From Diaporthe sp. PMI_573 (taxonomy: Eukaryota; Ascomycota; Sordariomycetes; Diaporthales; Diaporthaceae): a stretch of 64,000 nt of DNA. Shown piece after piece: positions 35,004 to 47,742 of the stretch. The DNA lies in contig JAJTUP010000008.1 of NCBI GenBank assembly GCA_021399435.1, positions 1,054,001 to 1,118,000 of the forward strand, read 5' to 3'. How positions within the stretch are numbered: position 1 is the first letter of the stretch; every line of letters starts with the position of its first letter. The position numbers and the translations under genes are program-made. The notes beneath the pieces are model-generated. The model did not search any database and was not told where the DNA came from. It saw nothing but the letters and a program-made list of their open reading frames with translations.

Positions 35004-36606
35004 TTACTTCCTTGTGGCATGAACATGCTCCACAAACTCAACAATGTCCTGCCAAAGAACGTCAGGCAGCTCGAGTGCAGCAAAGTGTCCTCCCTGAGAC
35101 AAGTTATCGTCAGTAATTATCGCAACAGAAGGGTCTGTGCAGTTAATTTACCTTGTCGTGTGCCTTGAAAAAGGAAACCTTTCCAGTTGCTTCAGCCCAG
35201 CTCTTTGGGACGCTAGCCAGCTCGTAGGGGAACCACGCGGAGCCGAATGGCTTCTTGACCTTGTCCATGCTGCCCGCCACGGTACGGTCCCTGGCATTTG
35301 GGCCGAAAAGCTTTATGGGACGCGGTTGTAGGTCAGCGTTACGAATATCTCAGCATTGGATTAGGGGGGGGGGGTCACCAACCTCGCGGTAGGGCCAGAT
35401 TGAAGATGGGTAACATCCCGTGAACCAGTACAGGGAGACATTGCCGAGTATAGTCTCGATGGAAGGCGTCTCATCCGACCAGTCGATCATTTTCTCGCCG
35501 ATCCTGATGGTGAATCTTGTCAGCGCCTCAATTTCCTCCATTAGGGCACGTTGTTGTCTGGGATGGCAAAAGAATATGCTCACCATGCCAATAAGGCCTG
35601 AGGGCTGCTTCCAATCGCAAAGCCGGCAGTGGATGGCTTGGTACCATGCAACATCGCGTAAGCCGCGCCTGACTCCCAGAACTTCGCAGCACGCTCCATA
35701 GCGCGCTGTTCGATCTCCGTAGGCGGGGCGATGCCCTCGCCCTCAGGCGGGTTCAACATGAGCATGTTGACATGACCGGCTGGAGAAGGGAGCATTGTCA
35801 GTCTCGTTAATTCTACGAGGCGTATCCGACCACTACCAAGAATAAACGAAGCGTTAGTAGGAACTTACCAATGCACTCGTCGTACTCCTCCACGACCGTC
35901 TTCGTGATCATGGACCCGACATCGCCTCCTTGAGCGATATACTGGTTGAACCCGAGCTTTATCATCAGCTTGTTCAGGACTCGAGAGCAGACAGTCATTG
36001 TCATGTTCTTGCTGGTGGGGATTTTGGTGAAACCATATCCCGGCACAGACGGGACGATGAGGTGGTATGGTAGCGATGCGGGATCAGAGGCGTACTGCTT
36101 CTGCACCTTGTTGAGAATGGGCAGAAACTCCAGGAAAGAACCTTCTGTTGTTAGTACAGCATGTTTGCAGAAAGTTTCTCCATAGACTTACCAGGCCAGC
36201 CGTGGCTCAGGAGTAGGGGCGTCGCATCCTTCTTCTGAGAGAATAGACCCGCAAAGTGCACGTCGTACGTCTCGCCGTCGTCCTCGACGGGTACCTTGAA
36301 GTTGGGCACGCCATTGATACTGCCCTGATACTTTTGCCTGTAGAACTAGTTAGCCTCGCTCCAACGAGTCGCGGTCCGGGATCTTGCAACTTGCCAGTCA
36401 TAAGCCTTCCACTGAGAGATGGCATTGGCAACCCAGTCACGACTGACACCGTAGCGGCCATCTTCTTGACTGCTGTTCTCCCAGGTGGCTATCGGGAGGG
36501 GCCGCTTGAGGAGCGTGTTGAGGTCGTCTATCTCCTCCTTGGGTATGGAGAAGGTAAACGGGGTCAGGCCGTCGACCTTGTGGGGGGCTTGGGAGAAGTT
36601 GCTCAT
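35004..36606 (-). CDS. Epoxide hydrolase (EHN plus alpha/beta hydrolase)
   Basis: Soluble-type epoxide hydrolase, converting epoxides to diols. Seven exons (36606-36395, 36337-36192, 36141-35869, 35779-35584, 35503-35383, 35310-35152, 35093-35004) sum to 398 residues. The N-terminal EHN region is FTFSIPKEEIDDLNTLL...ISQWKAYDW. The oxyanion motif is SHGWPGSFLEF (about 115-124). The nucleophile is Asp193 in QGGDVGS, and the catalytic His is His372 in GGHFAALE. The first intron (36338-36394) is best read with a GCAAGT donor (GC-AG). An alternative GT-AG pair removes one residue (W-Q-Y instead of W-Q-K-Y). No targeting signal. The substrate cannot be told; roles in detoxification or secondary metabolism are known for the family, but no biosynthetic cluster is visible here. 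Confidence 0.92.
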
Positions 36607-38022
36607 GATGGGAGTTGATACTTGAAAATCCAAATGAATGAGAGATTGGTGTCGCAAAGGCAGACGATGCCACGGCCAACATAAGTGTTGAGAGCAGTAT
36701 TGCAGGTTGATGGCATTCGTATTTATAACTACGAGCGGGGGGCGGACGTACGGTTTGACTTGGGGCTCCGAGCGGTCCGTCACGGCGAGCCGCATGTTAG
36801 TGATGTGCACAAGTGAATGGCGGGAAAGGTGGGCCTAGTGTCAATACTCCACGACAAACCCCGTCTTGGACTACAGTGTCGCTGGAAGCGTTGCACTGAG
36901 CTTCATGCATCGTACCTCGAACACCGGGTCTCTCATCTTGGCATCGCTGCGGGAGAGTGATGCGTGCTAGTGCCTTCCGGTGGTTCACATGGCAAATGCC
37001 GATTCTTAGACCGTTCCCTTAACAATTGAAGAGTGGAGTGCTGGTCTAGTGTACCCTGCGATGTGACGCACTGCAGCCACATCGCTGGACCTAAGGGACT
37101 GCCCAGGAAAGCTTTAGGTTTCGGATCGGCGATTTCGGGAAGCACCGACTGCTCACTCCACAAACATCACAAACACTGTACAATGTATTGAAAACAAAAT
37201 AACTGTCTCTCTTCGAAAGTTTTCCATCTAGGTCCCAAGTATCATTTATTTCCCATGGCTCCATTCTGAGACTGTCTTCAGTCTGGCTTCCTCGGGCAAA
37301 TAATGGGGTTCTCGGCCTGGTCGAGATGGCAGTCCAGGGCCAGCTGAACACCATCGGGGACCACACTAGGGATCCAATATGGCCTTTTGCTATTTTAGGT
37401 TAAATCCAGTTAGATTCTTTCATTTACCACAGGTTGTTAATTATCAACTTTCAGATTTTTGATTAAGCACGCTTGTCACATTCATAAGCGGTCAGAGTTG
37501 AAAGAAACCTACAGTTCCCTTCCTTTCCTCGCTAGTGCGATCTTTAAGACTGGTATGCATTCTCATAGGCAGCAGCTTACAGTCTTACGATAGTCACTGG
37601 CTTTCCCGCACTAAGAATCGAGGAGGACTTTAAGGTTTTCGTAACCTACAACTTGTGGATCAAATTGCACGTTTGCCATGTTACTTGGAAGAGAAAATGC
37701 TGTGAAGAAGGAAATCTAGTCATCGCTTCACTGCCGAGGTCGACGGGGAGGCCCATTTGACTACCAACCGAGCCGGTCTGTCACGCCTTGGAACTTGGCA
37801 CACTAGACAATGCCCTTGTCTGCTCTTTATTTCGTCCACGGCGAATCCTTTGGCAGGGACAAATCGTGAATCGCCGTCAGTGTTGCCAAAATGTTTCTAT
37901 CCGGAAAATTTGAATTGTTTTAAATACGAAGCATTCTGGGTTCGCATATCAGGACCTCCAAGTTGACCGCAGGTCGTCGAAAATTATTATAGCCACATGT
38001 CAAGGAAAGCTGTCATTTCTGT
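36607..38022. other. Intergenic region
   Basis: Promoter region of the epoxide hydrolase (minus strand) and the 3' flank of the kinase. No coding region is supported in about 1.4 kb. Confidence 0.45.
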
Positions 38023-39492
38023 CTAATATCTGAACCACGGATCCGCCAAAATCTCCTTTGCCTGCGCCCTTGACGACGGCTCGAACTTCAGCATTCTTGT
38101 GACGAGATCACTAACCTTTTTGATATCCTCTCCCGTAAACTCAGCCTGACGTTCTGGATCAAAATAGACCTGCTCCAACCATTGCTGTAGAGTGCAGGGC
38201 TGATCATCACTGGGCCCGGTCCTTTTCATTTCCAGCCATTTTTCTTGCCATCGGGATGGTAACTTGTCTGCACAGAATTCCATCATTTGTGGGACTAGAG
38301 TCTCGGGAGTTAACATAACTGCATCGAATGGTGGCTGGCCGGTGACCAGCTCGAAAAACTACGCATATTAGTATCAAAAGTTCGCTGGAATTTAAAGGAT
38401 AACATTACCAAGCATGCCATGCTCCACAAGTCAACGCGATAGTCTAACTGGTCGGAGAAGAGACACTCCGGTGCCCTCACTACAAGTGGGGTATGGAGTC
38501 GTGTAGGGGCATTCTCTGTTTGAAATGATTCCCCAAAGTCGATGATTTTGACAGTTGGGTTTGTGCGCAAGGTTTCGCGGATGCATTTACCAAAGGTAGT
38601 AGGTCGGACAAAGTAATTTGGTACACTCATTCCCGGTGCCCGACCGTCTGTTCTGCTCACCAAAGCGGTTTCGGGCCTGCCCAGCCTGGTATAAAACTGT
38701 TGTTCATTTAAAGAATCAAGATTGGGCATCTTGAAAGCCAGATTCCTTGTGTGTAGATCTAGCACAACTCATTAGACGAGGTCGAGTGAGACTAGATGTT
38801 ACGTTCACGAGCTGAACTTACCTCCATGCCCAATTTTGTGTGTGGAAAGGAAATCAACTCCTGACAGCGTTTGACGAGCGACAGACTTGGCCAGAGACGC
38901 CGGTAGTCTCTCGTCGTCGTAGAAGGAGTCGATCACATCGGGTACATTTGGACCTAACAGTTCCAAAACAAGACATCTATGTATGCCGTTCGGTCCTGTT
39001 TCTTCGAAGTGGTCTAACATCTGAACCACGTGGTTTCGGCCCGGGTGATCTCTGGGAAGCGCTGAAATCGCTCGTAGGATTTGGTGTTCTCGATTGTCAC
39101 TCTTTTCCGACACTGAGACCTTGACGGCGACGTATCGATTTGCCCTGAGGCTTGAATCAGTACAATCTCCGATACCTCTGCTTCAAATACTCGATTTATT
39201 AATTTATTTTCGATTTGCCTTACTTCCGGTCCCTAGCAGCCCAGGTGGTCGAATACCCGCCCCATCCGACTTTATGCAGGATCTTGTACCTGCCTTGATT
39301 CAGAACCTCGCCAAGCTTGAGCGGGTGATAGCCGCCGATGTGATAACGATTGAGGGGTTCTGCGTCGATATCGCACGCATAATTAAGATACGCCGTTTGC
39401 GAAGTGTATCGACGGTATGTGCAGCAGGTTCCAGAAAACTCTGACCTCCATCGGGCGGATAGAATGGCGCTCTGAGATGTTCTGCAGAACAT
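38023..39492 (-). CDS. SRPK-like serine/threonine protein kinase
   Basis: Four exons (39492-39224, 39144-38822, 38758-38409, 38358-38023) give 425 residues. GGYHPLKLGEVLNQGRYKILHKVGWGGYSTTW (about 53-84) is the SR-protein-kinase signature with the Gly loop. The ATP lysine is K98 (VAVKV). The catalytic loop is HGDLHTRN (196-203), DFG is IIDFGES (271-273), and the APE region is VVRAPECLF. As is usual for the family, a spacer splits the kinase core, but here it is short (about 60 residues between the catalytic loop and DFG). The N-terminus (MFCRTSQSAILSARWRSEFSG) resembles a mitochondrial leader. Fungal genomes carry expanded SRPK-like families, and this member lies in the accessory region. Target unknown. 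Confidence 0.88.
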
Positions 39493-40696
39493 CGACGTCT
39501 GGGCTGGTAAATAGCTCGAATTCGGATTGGGTGGAGAGGCTTTTCATTAGTCGGACTGCATGGATCCGGAGCAAGTGAAGCTGGCTGAGGATAAGGAGAG
39601 ACTCAAAATACACATGCTGCAGTGGAACTACACGTGCGTCGGACGTTACCGCGCGTCACGTGCAATACTTGCGGGGGCTGTTGTTCGAGAGCGCCTTCTA
39701 ACAGATACAATTTGGGAACCTATTATTTTACGTAGTAGGATTACCCCTTCAATGTAACAAGAATGACGCGTAGTATATGGAAGATCTATTGCTTAATGTA
39801 TATCCAGTCAGTTTACGGCTAGCCCAAGGAGTTGTTGCTCTTTGCCAAATAGAGTCTCGTAAATCTCTCAGCTTTAAACCAGAGGGGAGTCTCATTTATA
39901 TACCAGCTATTTCGCTGGCCTTTAGGACCAGGTCGGCTCCAAATGCAAGCAAGATTCTGGACATCCTGGTTGACGTATAGCTATCTGTGAGCAAAAGGGA
40001 CTCTTCTGTAAAATTTTCCAGAATACATAGTAAGCTTGTGACCCATAGAAAGACTCTTCTGGCTTGGCCGACTTCACAGGCCAGTGGTTGGCCGAGAAAG
40101 TGAAACCTCAGAAATAGCTGCATCAAAGTCTAACGAAAGATTTTACGGTTCCATTCTCAAAGACCTCATTTTCGGACAAAGGCAGCCATAGAGAATATGT
40201 TATCGGTTTTACTGTTGAACATATATGTCTGTGCCTTAACCAAATGAATATATGAATCAAAGTACATCCAGAGGTGGTCCTGACGAATGCTCAGATGATC
40301 ACAGGTGCGGATTAGCATTGCATTTCAGGCACAGTCGTAATGCTTTCAACCGCCCTGCTTGTAATACATGCGGCTTCCGTACCTCAAAATGTTCAGCCAG
40401 TCGAGATGTGCTTCTTTCTGGCAGCAAGGGGAATAAACCTGCTCAAGGGCCTGGGAAGGAGGTCACAACTACAAGTGTCGCAGATGCAGCAGCGGTCAGA
40501 ATTCTCGACCTGTCACGTGTTTGTGCCACCCTCCATGACCCACAGCTGAAGTATGCCCAGGCTGACTGGTTTTCTCAACGCTGGGCTCTCTCACCCGAAA
40601 CGACATAGGCGTTTACGTGTACAACAAGGTAGGGACCGGCGTCAAATTCCAAGCCAAATCAACTGACTCTGATCAGTGGCTTAGCCTGACATAGAC
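39493..40696. other. Relic-like intergenic region
   Basis: No intact gene. ORFs at 40252-40608 might be worn N-terminal parts of the NACHT relic that follows, but I see no P-loop in them. Confidence 0.4.
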
Positions 40697-41976
40697 GATC
40701 GTCGACAGAGCCGAAGGCGTTTGGATCTGGATGTACTTCGTTGACCGTGCTTTCACACAACATTAGGGAAAATCAACCATTTGAGCACCTCCAAAGGTAT
40801 ATCGACTCTTATCCGACAGAGCTAAGCCTTTCTTTGATACTATTATGAGCAGGATAGAGAGGGTATATATAAAGTCTTCGGCTTGACTGATATTCTCTTC
40901 AAATATAGCGATCTAGCTGCTTTCACTCCTAGGCCTAAACGTTCTTGACAGGAGGAAGACTTTGTGCTTCGATACAAGATTCACAGATTATCGGAGCATG
41001 AGCAGACCGACCGTTTCAACGCCTGACAACCCCGGCTTCAAACCAGATGCCGAGATCTCATGAAGCTGGAAAATACGACGCGAGACCAACCAGGTCACTT
41101 TCAGGTTGAATTTCTGCATCGAACTGTGAGAGACTTCCTATTTCAAGAGTACCGAGATGAGCTACAGACCAAAGCCGGTACAGACTTTGACGCAAGACTC
41201 TCCTTGTGCCAGGTGAAATTACTGGAGCTTAAGAAGGCCGAACAGGACTATGACGGTTCTTACCATAGCACCCACGTCATGACGCTCCTTCACTATACCT
41301 GGTTGAACCTATCAAGAATCGAGGTCCCCAAGCGCTGGTTGATTTGCTGCATGAATTGGAAAGGCTCGGGGGTTATGACACGTCTTAGCCGACTCTACCG
41401 AGTGTACCACAGCTTGAACAGACTTGCCCCGAACCAGGCCTCATTTCCTAGATCGCCGCTTCTGAGGAGCTCACGCACTTCGTGAGGCAAAACATCGAGA
41501 CCAACAAAAGCACTACCCCTGTGTCAAGGTTGTTGCAATGTTCTCCAGGTTGCGCTGATATTGGAGTCGAATCAACCAAAGGGGACTCCTTCACAGCTGT
41601 GTTCGCCCGAAACACCAATACAACCAGACTCTTGCTCACGACAGAGATTGATCCAAATTATTCGAGCAACAGATCCACCAGTGCCTGGGTGTCATTCTTG
41701 CGCCATTTATACCCGAACTGGGCCAAGCTCAACGCATAATCAAAGCAGATCGCCTTGGATCTTATCGGTGAGCTGGTCCACCGGAGAGCAAATATTCGCG
41801 TCTATGATGAAGAAGAACATCTGGGTAAATTCTCAGTATTCGACTTCGTTCGCAACACACTCGGAGAACCTTTGACTGCTAGGAGGCTACGGGAGATGGT
41901 CAAAAGACGTCAGGAGAGTGAAAGGGCCAAGAGGGAATACGATCAAAGACGCTCGCATTGCGAGTCCTTCAAGTAA
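40697..41976 (+). pseudogene. Relic of NACHT/STAND (NLR-like) protein, C-terminal part
   Basis: Fragments typical of fungal NACHT proteins with a DUF7791-like region lie in order but in different frames. From 40697, IVDRAEGVWIWMYFVDRAF is the family's DRAxGVFLWV strand, followed by an in-frame stop. From 41060, a frame has FQVEFLHRTVRDFLFQEYRDEL, the winged-helix-adjacent FLHRTVRDFL motif. From about 41590, NTNTTRLLLTTEIDPNYSS and SFLRHLYPNW are ankyrin-like end sequence. From 41755 there is a final basic helix (LREMVKRRQESERAKREYD). Stops and frame changes show decay. Intact relatives act in heterokaryon incompatibility and fungal immunity; this copy is unlikely to function. Confidence 0.65.
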
Positions 41977-44900
41977 TTGCCGCCGCCGCATATTGAGGAG
42001 CCTCAGGGCCTGTCTGCAAAGTTGCTGGCGTGGACGAGATGATAGTACCTATTCTATACCAAACAGAGATCAACCTGTTGTTATTGGCAGTTTCTCACCA
42101 ATTTCAAAATTGTCACGGGGGACACAATTCATTGAAGAGTCAAACCAAAACTGATCTCCCTCACCGGAATGTGTGCAACCACGGTTAATGCTTCAAAACC
42201 GCAATGTCTAGGATATTTTTTTCTCTTTTTCACTGCTCTCAGAATCTAGTTGCCTAATTGACCAGAGATTCTAGCATGTGCCACCCGAATCATTACTTAA
42301 ACGCGGCGGCTGAACATTTCACGCCAGCTGGTCACCACAGGGCACCAGCCACTAAAGCTTTCCGTGTTGATTTCTGAGAGACAGCGAAATTCTGTCTTTT
42401 ACTAGGTGCCCTTCATTTGGAATTGGTTCAAAAGTTTGTTGGGCCGCTTGGATTTGACGAACCTCAAGTGTTGCGTTCAAACCTTGAGCGAAGAGCCCAA
42501 CGAGCTCAACATGTTGCGAAACATACAAGGGCCACTTTCCCCAGATTACCCCAAGAACACGATCAAAATTTTTCAAGGTTACACTTACGAAATAAGGTTA
42601 ATTCTAGTGTACGGAGTAGAATTGATCTCGGATGGAGTTTTCACACAATGTACGGGGTAAAAGTCTGGGGATTCAGATCCGGTTTCCCCCGAACCCGACA
42701 ACATCCGTTAAACTTTACGTGTTCGGGCCGCCAGGGGCCCAGGGGCCCCGGGACCCTGACGTACTATACTACACGAAAGCAATACAACTTTACGATAATT
42801 GCGCGAATCGCGCGCTGCTGTGTAGGCATGCTATCTCGGGTCTAGAAAACGCCTCAGACGAATCCAACCGAAGTCTGAGTGTGATCTGCAGCTTTGTCAT
42901 GCAGTAGTCGAACCCGTGGGCCACGTAACAGAGCCGGAGCAGGGAAGATACCTGATGTCTACGTACTCAGCGACCACGGCAGGGGCATGGGCACATGAGC
43001 CTCTGTTGTACTCATTCTGCAACAATGCTCCCACGCTGCGGTCAGAAACTGCCGTTGACGCTCAAGTGACCTCTGTCGATCGTGGTTGATGCTTCAGACA
43101 TCTGGGGCGGACCGACGTCTTCGCGGGCCAGAAACCTGCTTGTTTTCCAAGGCAGGATTTGCGGATTCATCTTGGCATGTGTGGTGGTCGCGTCCGTCTA
43201 TTCTTTCCCGACCAGAAAGCGGCCATGTAACATAATCGTAGCCGAGCTGTCGTATCGATCGCTGCTGGCTGCAGCCACCGCATGGCCTGACCGCGTGGTT
43301 GACGAGTGCTTGGCAGTTACCCCATGGCACTACTTCGGACAAAACAACGCTGGGCGAAACCGAGATTATGGTTCATTTTGCTGCAAGTGCGCCGGGCCCA
43401 ATGGTCGTGGATGTGAGCCGTCATTGCAGCGCTCAGACATGTTGCGGATTCAACCTCGCTTACACCAGAAGCGAGTGGTGCTTCTGCTAGAATGCTGCTC
43501 TGTGGGTGCCATCTGCCACGTGAAGGTCAGTCACCTGCTGGCAGCCATCAACCACCACGATAACAATCCCAAGGTGTGTGTCCCAAAAAGGCTCATCCGG
43601 CCAGAGTCGGGACCTGCATGCAGATCACCGTTGTCAGTTGGCCTCGGCGGCTGGGCGGGCGGCTGCTACTGACGGACAGGGCATTTCCTACTGGCCGTGG
43701 CTTGGACAAGCTCTGCGGCTCTCTTGTCTGGCGCCGGGACTCCTTGGCTTGTTCGGAAGCTGACGTGGCCAATAGAAGCACCGCGGAACGGGAGGAATGG
43801 AAGGGGGGTGGGATGTCGAAGCAACACACCTCCATCCACACCACCCGGACACACCGCTGCATGCAAGACCCGTATACGGAATATAAATCATGACAGTTGC
43901 AAAGTCCCCAGCATTGCGTGCCCAGTTAGTTGCCAGGGCAGATAGGACAGATAGGACAGGTAAGGCAAGCCAGCGCGGGGGCCTGGGAAGATCCCAGAGG
44001 ATACTGTACCTTGCTCGAAAGCGAGGCCCGAGTGACATCGGTCTGTGCTGTGCCCCCAAAGCGATCGCCGCGTTCCAGCAGGAGCCCGGGACGCAGGGCT
44101 TGCGAACCAACATGCGCAGGTGCCGTAGCCGACAGCTCGAGAGATGACCGACACCGCCGCTGGGCTCCTCGGCTCGTCTGTTTCTGACGATGAATTCTGG
44201 AATCTGCGTCACTAGTGGCCCGGTCTGCGGACGTCTGCGAGTGACTCTGATGTCAAAGGCCAGGGCTGTTTACGAGAAGAGAATTGGCAAACAAGTGGGC
44301 AGTTCCTGGCCCGGGCGGTCGAGTGTCGAGAGCGCGAAACAGGCGAGCAAGGCGAACAAGGAGCACCACACATGGTTCTCGACTTAGACAATGTGCCGAC
44401 GGAATTGGTGTGCCCCACTCGGCGGCCAACACCTGCCCTCGGAATTTGGCCGACACTGGCGCGTCGCCTCCAAGGATATTCCTGAGCTGGTGGGTTCGAG
44501 TTTTCTCGCCTGGTCTCACTGTCTCATTGCCGCCCCCACAGAATCTCGATGGGAGTCTGGAGTTCTCTCCACCGGAGCGCAACATGCCCCGGGCGCTGGT
44601 GGCAGAGGGCTGGGCTGGCTGGCCAACCATGTGCGAGACGTGACTGCGAGGATGGAGACGGTCCCGGCTGGATGGTGTGGGGAGACAAGCATTGCTTGGC
44701 CTGCTTGGCCCCGCCGTGGCAAGGCCGCACCCAGCTTCGAGCCCAGAACTGGCCCTGATTCCACAGTAGCACGACGAACCCCCGAGCTGCCCTGGCTCCT
44801 CCTCGACAGGCAATCCCTATTGTGGGGAGACAAGACCTGGGGAACTTTTAGGGAAGTACTCAGCAAAGTAACGCACACGGGTCGGCTGGACCTGACTGTT

Positions 44901-45625
44901 TCTGGGTGGATTCCGCTGACATATAGCTTGCCTGACCCTGGCTCGCCCCGGCCTGCTTGGAAAAATGACGCGGGCTTCTGCAACCGAGCTCGGCGGTATT
45001 CCTATCCTGCCCGTCACGACTACTCAGAAGTACGCTGGTCTACTGCGCAGTAAACACTGGGATGCTATCTCGCCGCGCAGTAATTACCCAACTATGTATC
45101 AATGTATCACGTACACCAGGTCCCCTAACCGAGAGTACGTACCCAGGATATACCATATTCCCTCCCAATGGCAAGATCCACAATATGCCACACACCAGCG
45201 TCCAACAGATCCGGCCTCGTGTCGTCAACTGCCAGTGTATTATAAAGACCAATTCCGTCCGCCCCTTCCTCTTGAAAATGCCCCCCCCTCTTGACTCGTT
45301 CATGCCTGGTCTCGCTCCTCGACGCCTTTCCAGCCCTCGGTCTTGAGACAAGCAACAAAATAAACAGGTTGCTCTTTCCCTTGACTGTCGCAAGGAGCAC
45401 CATAGAACCTTGGAAATTCAGCCATCCAATCTCAACCTCCGTTTGGTCGGCTGGTTGTTTGTTTGTATTCGCCGGGCCTTTTCATCCCACCCCGAGCCAC
45501 ACCACTGGTTGATTTGAGCAATTATCTCCTGGTCTTCGATCTCAGAACCCACACCAAAAGCAAGAAGTATCCCCGCAAGTAACCGACACAACAAACTACC
45601 TATACATAAAGCATAAAAAGGCAAT
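41977..45625. other. Long intergenic region
   Basis: About 3.6 kb without a supported gene. A very C/G-rich tract with ggggccccgggaccc occurs near 42735-42755. Many GC-rich ORFs on both strands (for example 43082-43672 and 44391-45053) lack family resemblance. The last few hundred bases are the promoter and leader of the sugar transporter. Confidence 0.45.
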
Positions 45626-47409
45626 ATGGTTCTCGAAAAAGATTCAGAGCAGGCCGTGCCCTCCGGGTCGACAACACCCGCTGCCGACGTCGTCAGCTCA
45701 GATGGAAGCGCAACGGCAGGGCGACCGGTTAAGTTCATGGGCGCCATGGGCCACTCGCTCACGGTGCTTCAGACCGCCCTGATCGTGATGCCCTCCTTCA
45801 TCTGCTTCGGATACAACCAGGCCGGCCTGGGTGGCCTGATCACCATGGAGGACTGGGCAAAGACCTTCCCCCAGATCGACACCATCCACTTCCAGGGGAC
45901 CGAGAAGAGCGCCCACTCGACTCTCCAGGGCTTTGTCGTCGCCACCTTCGTCATTGGTGCCCTGTTCGGCGCCCTCTCGTGTTCCTGGGCCGGAGACAAG
46001 TTCGGCCGCCGCAATGTCATCTTCGTCGCCGGTGTTGTCTCCCTCATCGGCGTCATCCTCGAGGCGTCCGCCTTCCACCTCGCACAGCTCATCGTCGGCC
46101 GCATCCTCGTCGGCTTCGGCGTCGGCCAGCTCAGCTCCATCGTCCCCGTCTGGCAGAGTGAGACCGCCGGCGCCAGCAACCGTGGCCGCCACGTCGTCAT
46201 CGACGGCCTCTTCATCTGCGTCGGTTACACGCTCGAGTCCTGGATCAACCTGGGCTTCTTCGAGTTCAAGACTGGCCCCGTCACATGGCGCCCACCAATT
46301 GCCATCGCCGTCGTCTTCTCGGCCGTCATCATTGCCTTCATCTACTTCCTGCCCGAGTCGCCCCGGTGGCTGGTCATGAAGAACAAGACCGAGGAGGCCC
46401 GCCGTGTCATTGCTGCCTTCAGGGCCAAGCCCCTGGATTCCATTGAGGTCCAGACTGAGCTCCAGGGAATCGAGTACTCGCTCGAGGAGAAGACCGGAAA
46501 GAAGATCAAGATGACTGACATGCTCTCTATGGGAGAGGACAAGCTTCTTTACCGGTTCGGCCTTTGCATGCTGCTGCAGTTCTACCAGCAGATGTCGTAA
46601 GTATTTTCTCCCAAGACATTGGAAGACAAAGACTGCCTTCAATGTGACTTGTTGCTGACTTTGACAACCCCAGGGGTACCAACCTCATCTCTGTGTACGC
46701 AACCATCATCTTCCAGTCCAACCTGGGCATGTCCTCCGAGAACGCCCGCGCCCTTACTGGCGGCGCGCTGACCTGGAAGTTCCTGTCGTCCTTCATCGCC
46801 TTCTTCACCATCGACCGCCTGGGCCGCCGCGCCGTCTTCATGATCTCCGGCTGCGGCATGTGCGTCTGCATGATCGCCCTGGCCATCTGCACGTCCAGGG
46901 GCTCCGAGGACCACGCGGCCCAGATCGCCGCCGGCGTCTTCATCTACCTCTTCAACACCTTCGTGCCCATCGGTTTCCTCGGCGCCAACTTCCTGTACTG
47001 TACCGAGGTTGCGCCCATCCGCCTGCGTATGGCCATGTCTTCGATTTCTACGGCCAACCACTGGCTCTGGTGAGTCTAACCCGCCCATGAATCTTGTGCC
47101 ATTTATATGTGAATGAGTTCTAACAGATGCAATAGGAACTTTGTTATCGTCATGATAACCCCAGTTGCTATTGACACCATCGGATGGCAGTACTATATCG
47201 TTTTTGCCGTCATCGGTTTCCTCATCCCCGTCAGCGTCTACTTCCTCTACCCCGAGACCATGGGCCGCAACCTCGAGGAGATCGACATGATGTTCAAGGA
47301 CTCGCCCTCCATCTGGGCCACCGTCAAGTTCGCCAAGAACAGGCCCATCGGAATGCCGACAGAGTTCGTTCAGGACAAGTCGAAGCATGCCACGGACCAT
47401 GTCGAATAG
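45626..47409 (+). CDS. MFS sugar transporter (sugar porter family)
   Basis: Proton-coupled or facilitative sugar uptake at the plasma membrane. Three exons (45626-46596, 46674-47069, 47136-47409) give 546 residues. Twelve-helix sugar-porter landmarks are visible: GYNQAGLGGLIT after helix 1, AGDKFGRRNVIF (loop 2-3), GRILVGFGVG (helix 4), LPESPRWLVMKNKTEEAR (end of helix 6), QFYQQMSGTNLISVYA (helix 7), DRLGRRAVF (loop 8-9), and YPETMGRNLEEID (after helix 12; family usually PETKG). N- and C-termini are hydrophilic and cytosolic. The strong GC3 bias creates long antisense ORFs, which are not genes. The sugar is unknown. Fungal members of this kind take up hexoses, pentoses or disaccharides. Confidence 0.93.
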
Positions 47410-47742
47410 ACAGGTTAAATTCCTTGGGCATTCTCGGCGTTTTGCTTTTGGGGCGGTTTTGTTTACATAAAGAGCACACACACACGAATGAATGTGGAAA
47501 GAATTGCATGCGCAGGATAGACACTTTGGGCTTTTATAACCACATCTGGGATACCTGAGAAGCAGTATGGTACACAACGATCGGCTCGGGCCACACGGGC
47601 TTGTCGATGTTCTATAGACAAAAAAAAAAGAATATTTAGAAAGACGAGACACCAAAGAAGCTAGCTTGCTTGCCAGATCCTGGTGTAATAACAACGCTTA
47701 AATCAACCACAACACCAAGAAAACAAACCAGTCGCCCCTCCT
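47410..47742. other. Convergent 3' spacer
   Basis: About 330 bp between convergent genes. Contains a CA run near 47478 and an A-run near 47620. No gene. Confidence 0.4.

Noticed and set aside
43082..43672. Plus-strand ORF of 196 codons
   Set aside because: Mixed composition, no family resemblance, no splice logic, and several competing ORFs over the same bases.
44253..45053. Overlapping GC-rich ORFs on both strands upstream of the sugar transporter
   Set aside because: All frames are open because of GC richness; none resembles a protein family.
45698..47694. Long minus-strand ORFs (314 and 351 codons) opposite the sugar transporter
   Set aside because: They are antisense shadows of a GC3-rich coding sequence. 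They are full of Asp/Glu/Gly runs, and the forward frame has unmistakable sugar-porter motifs.
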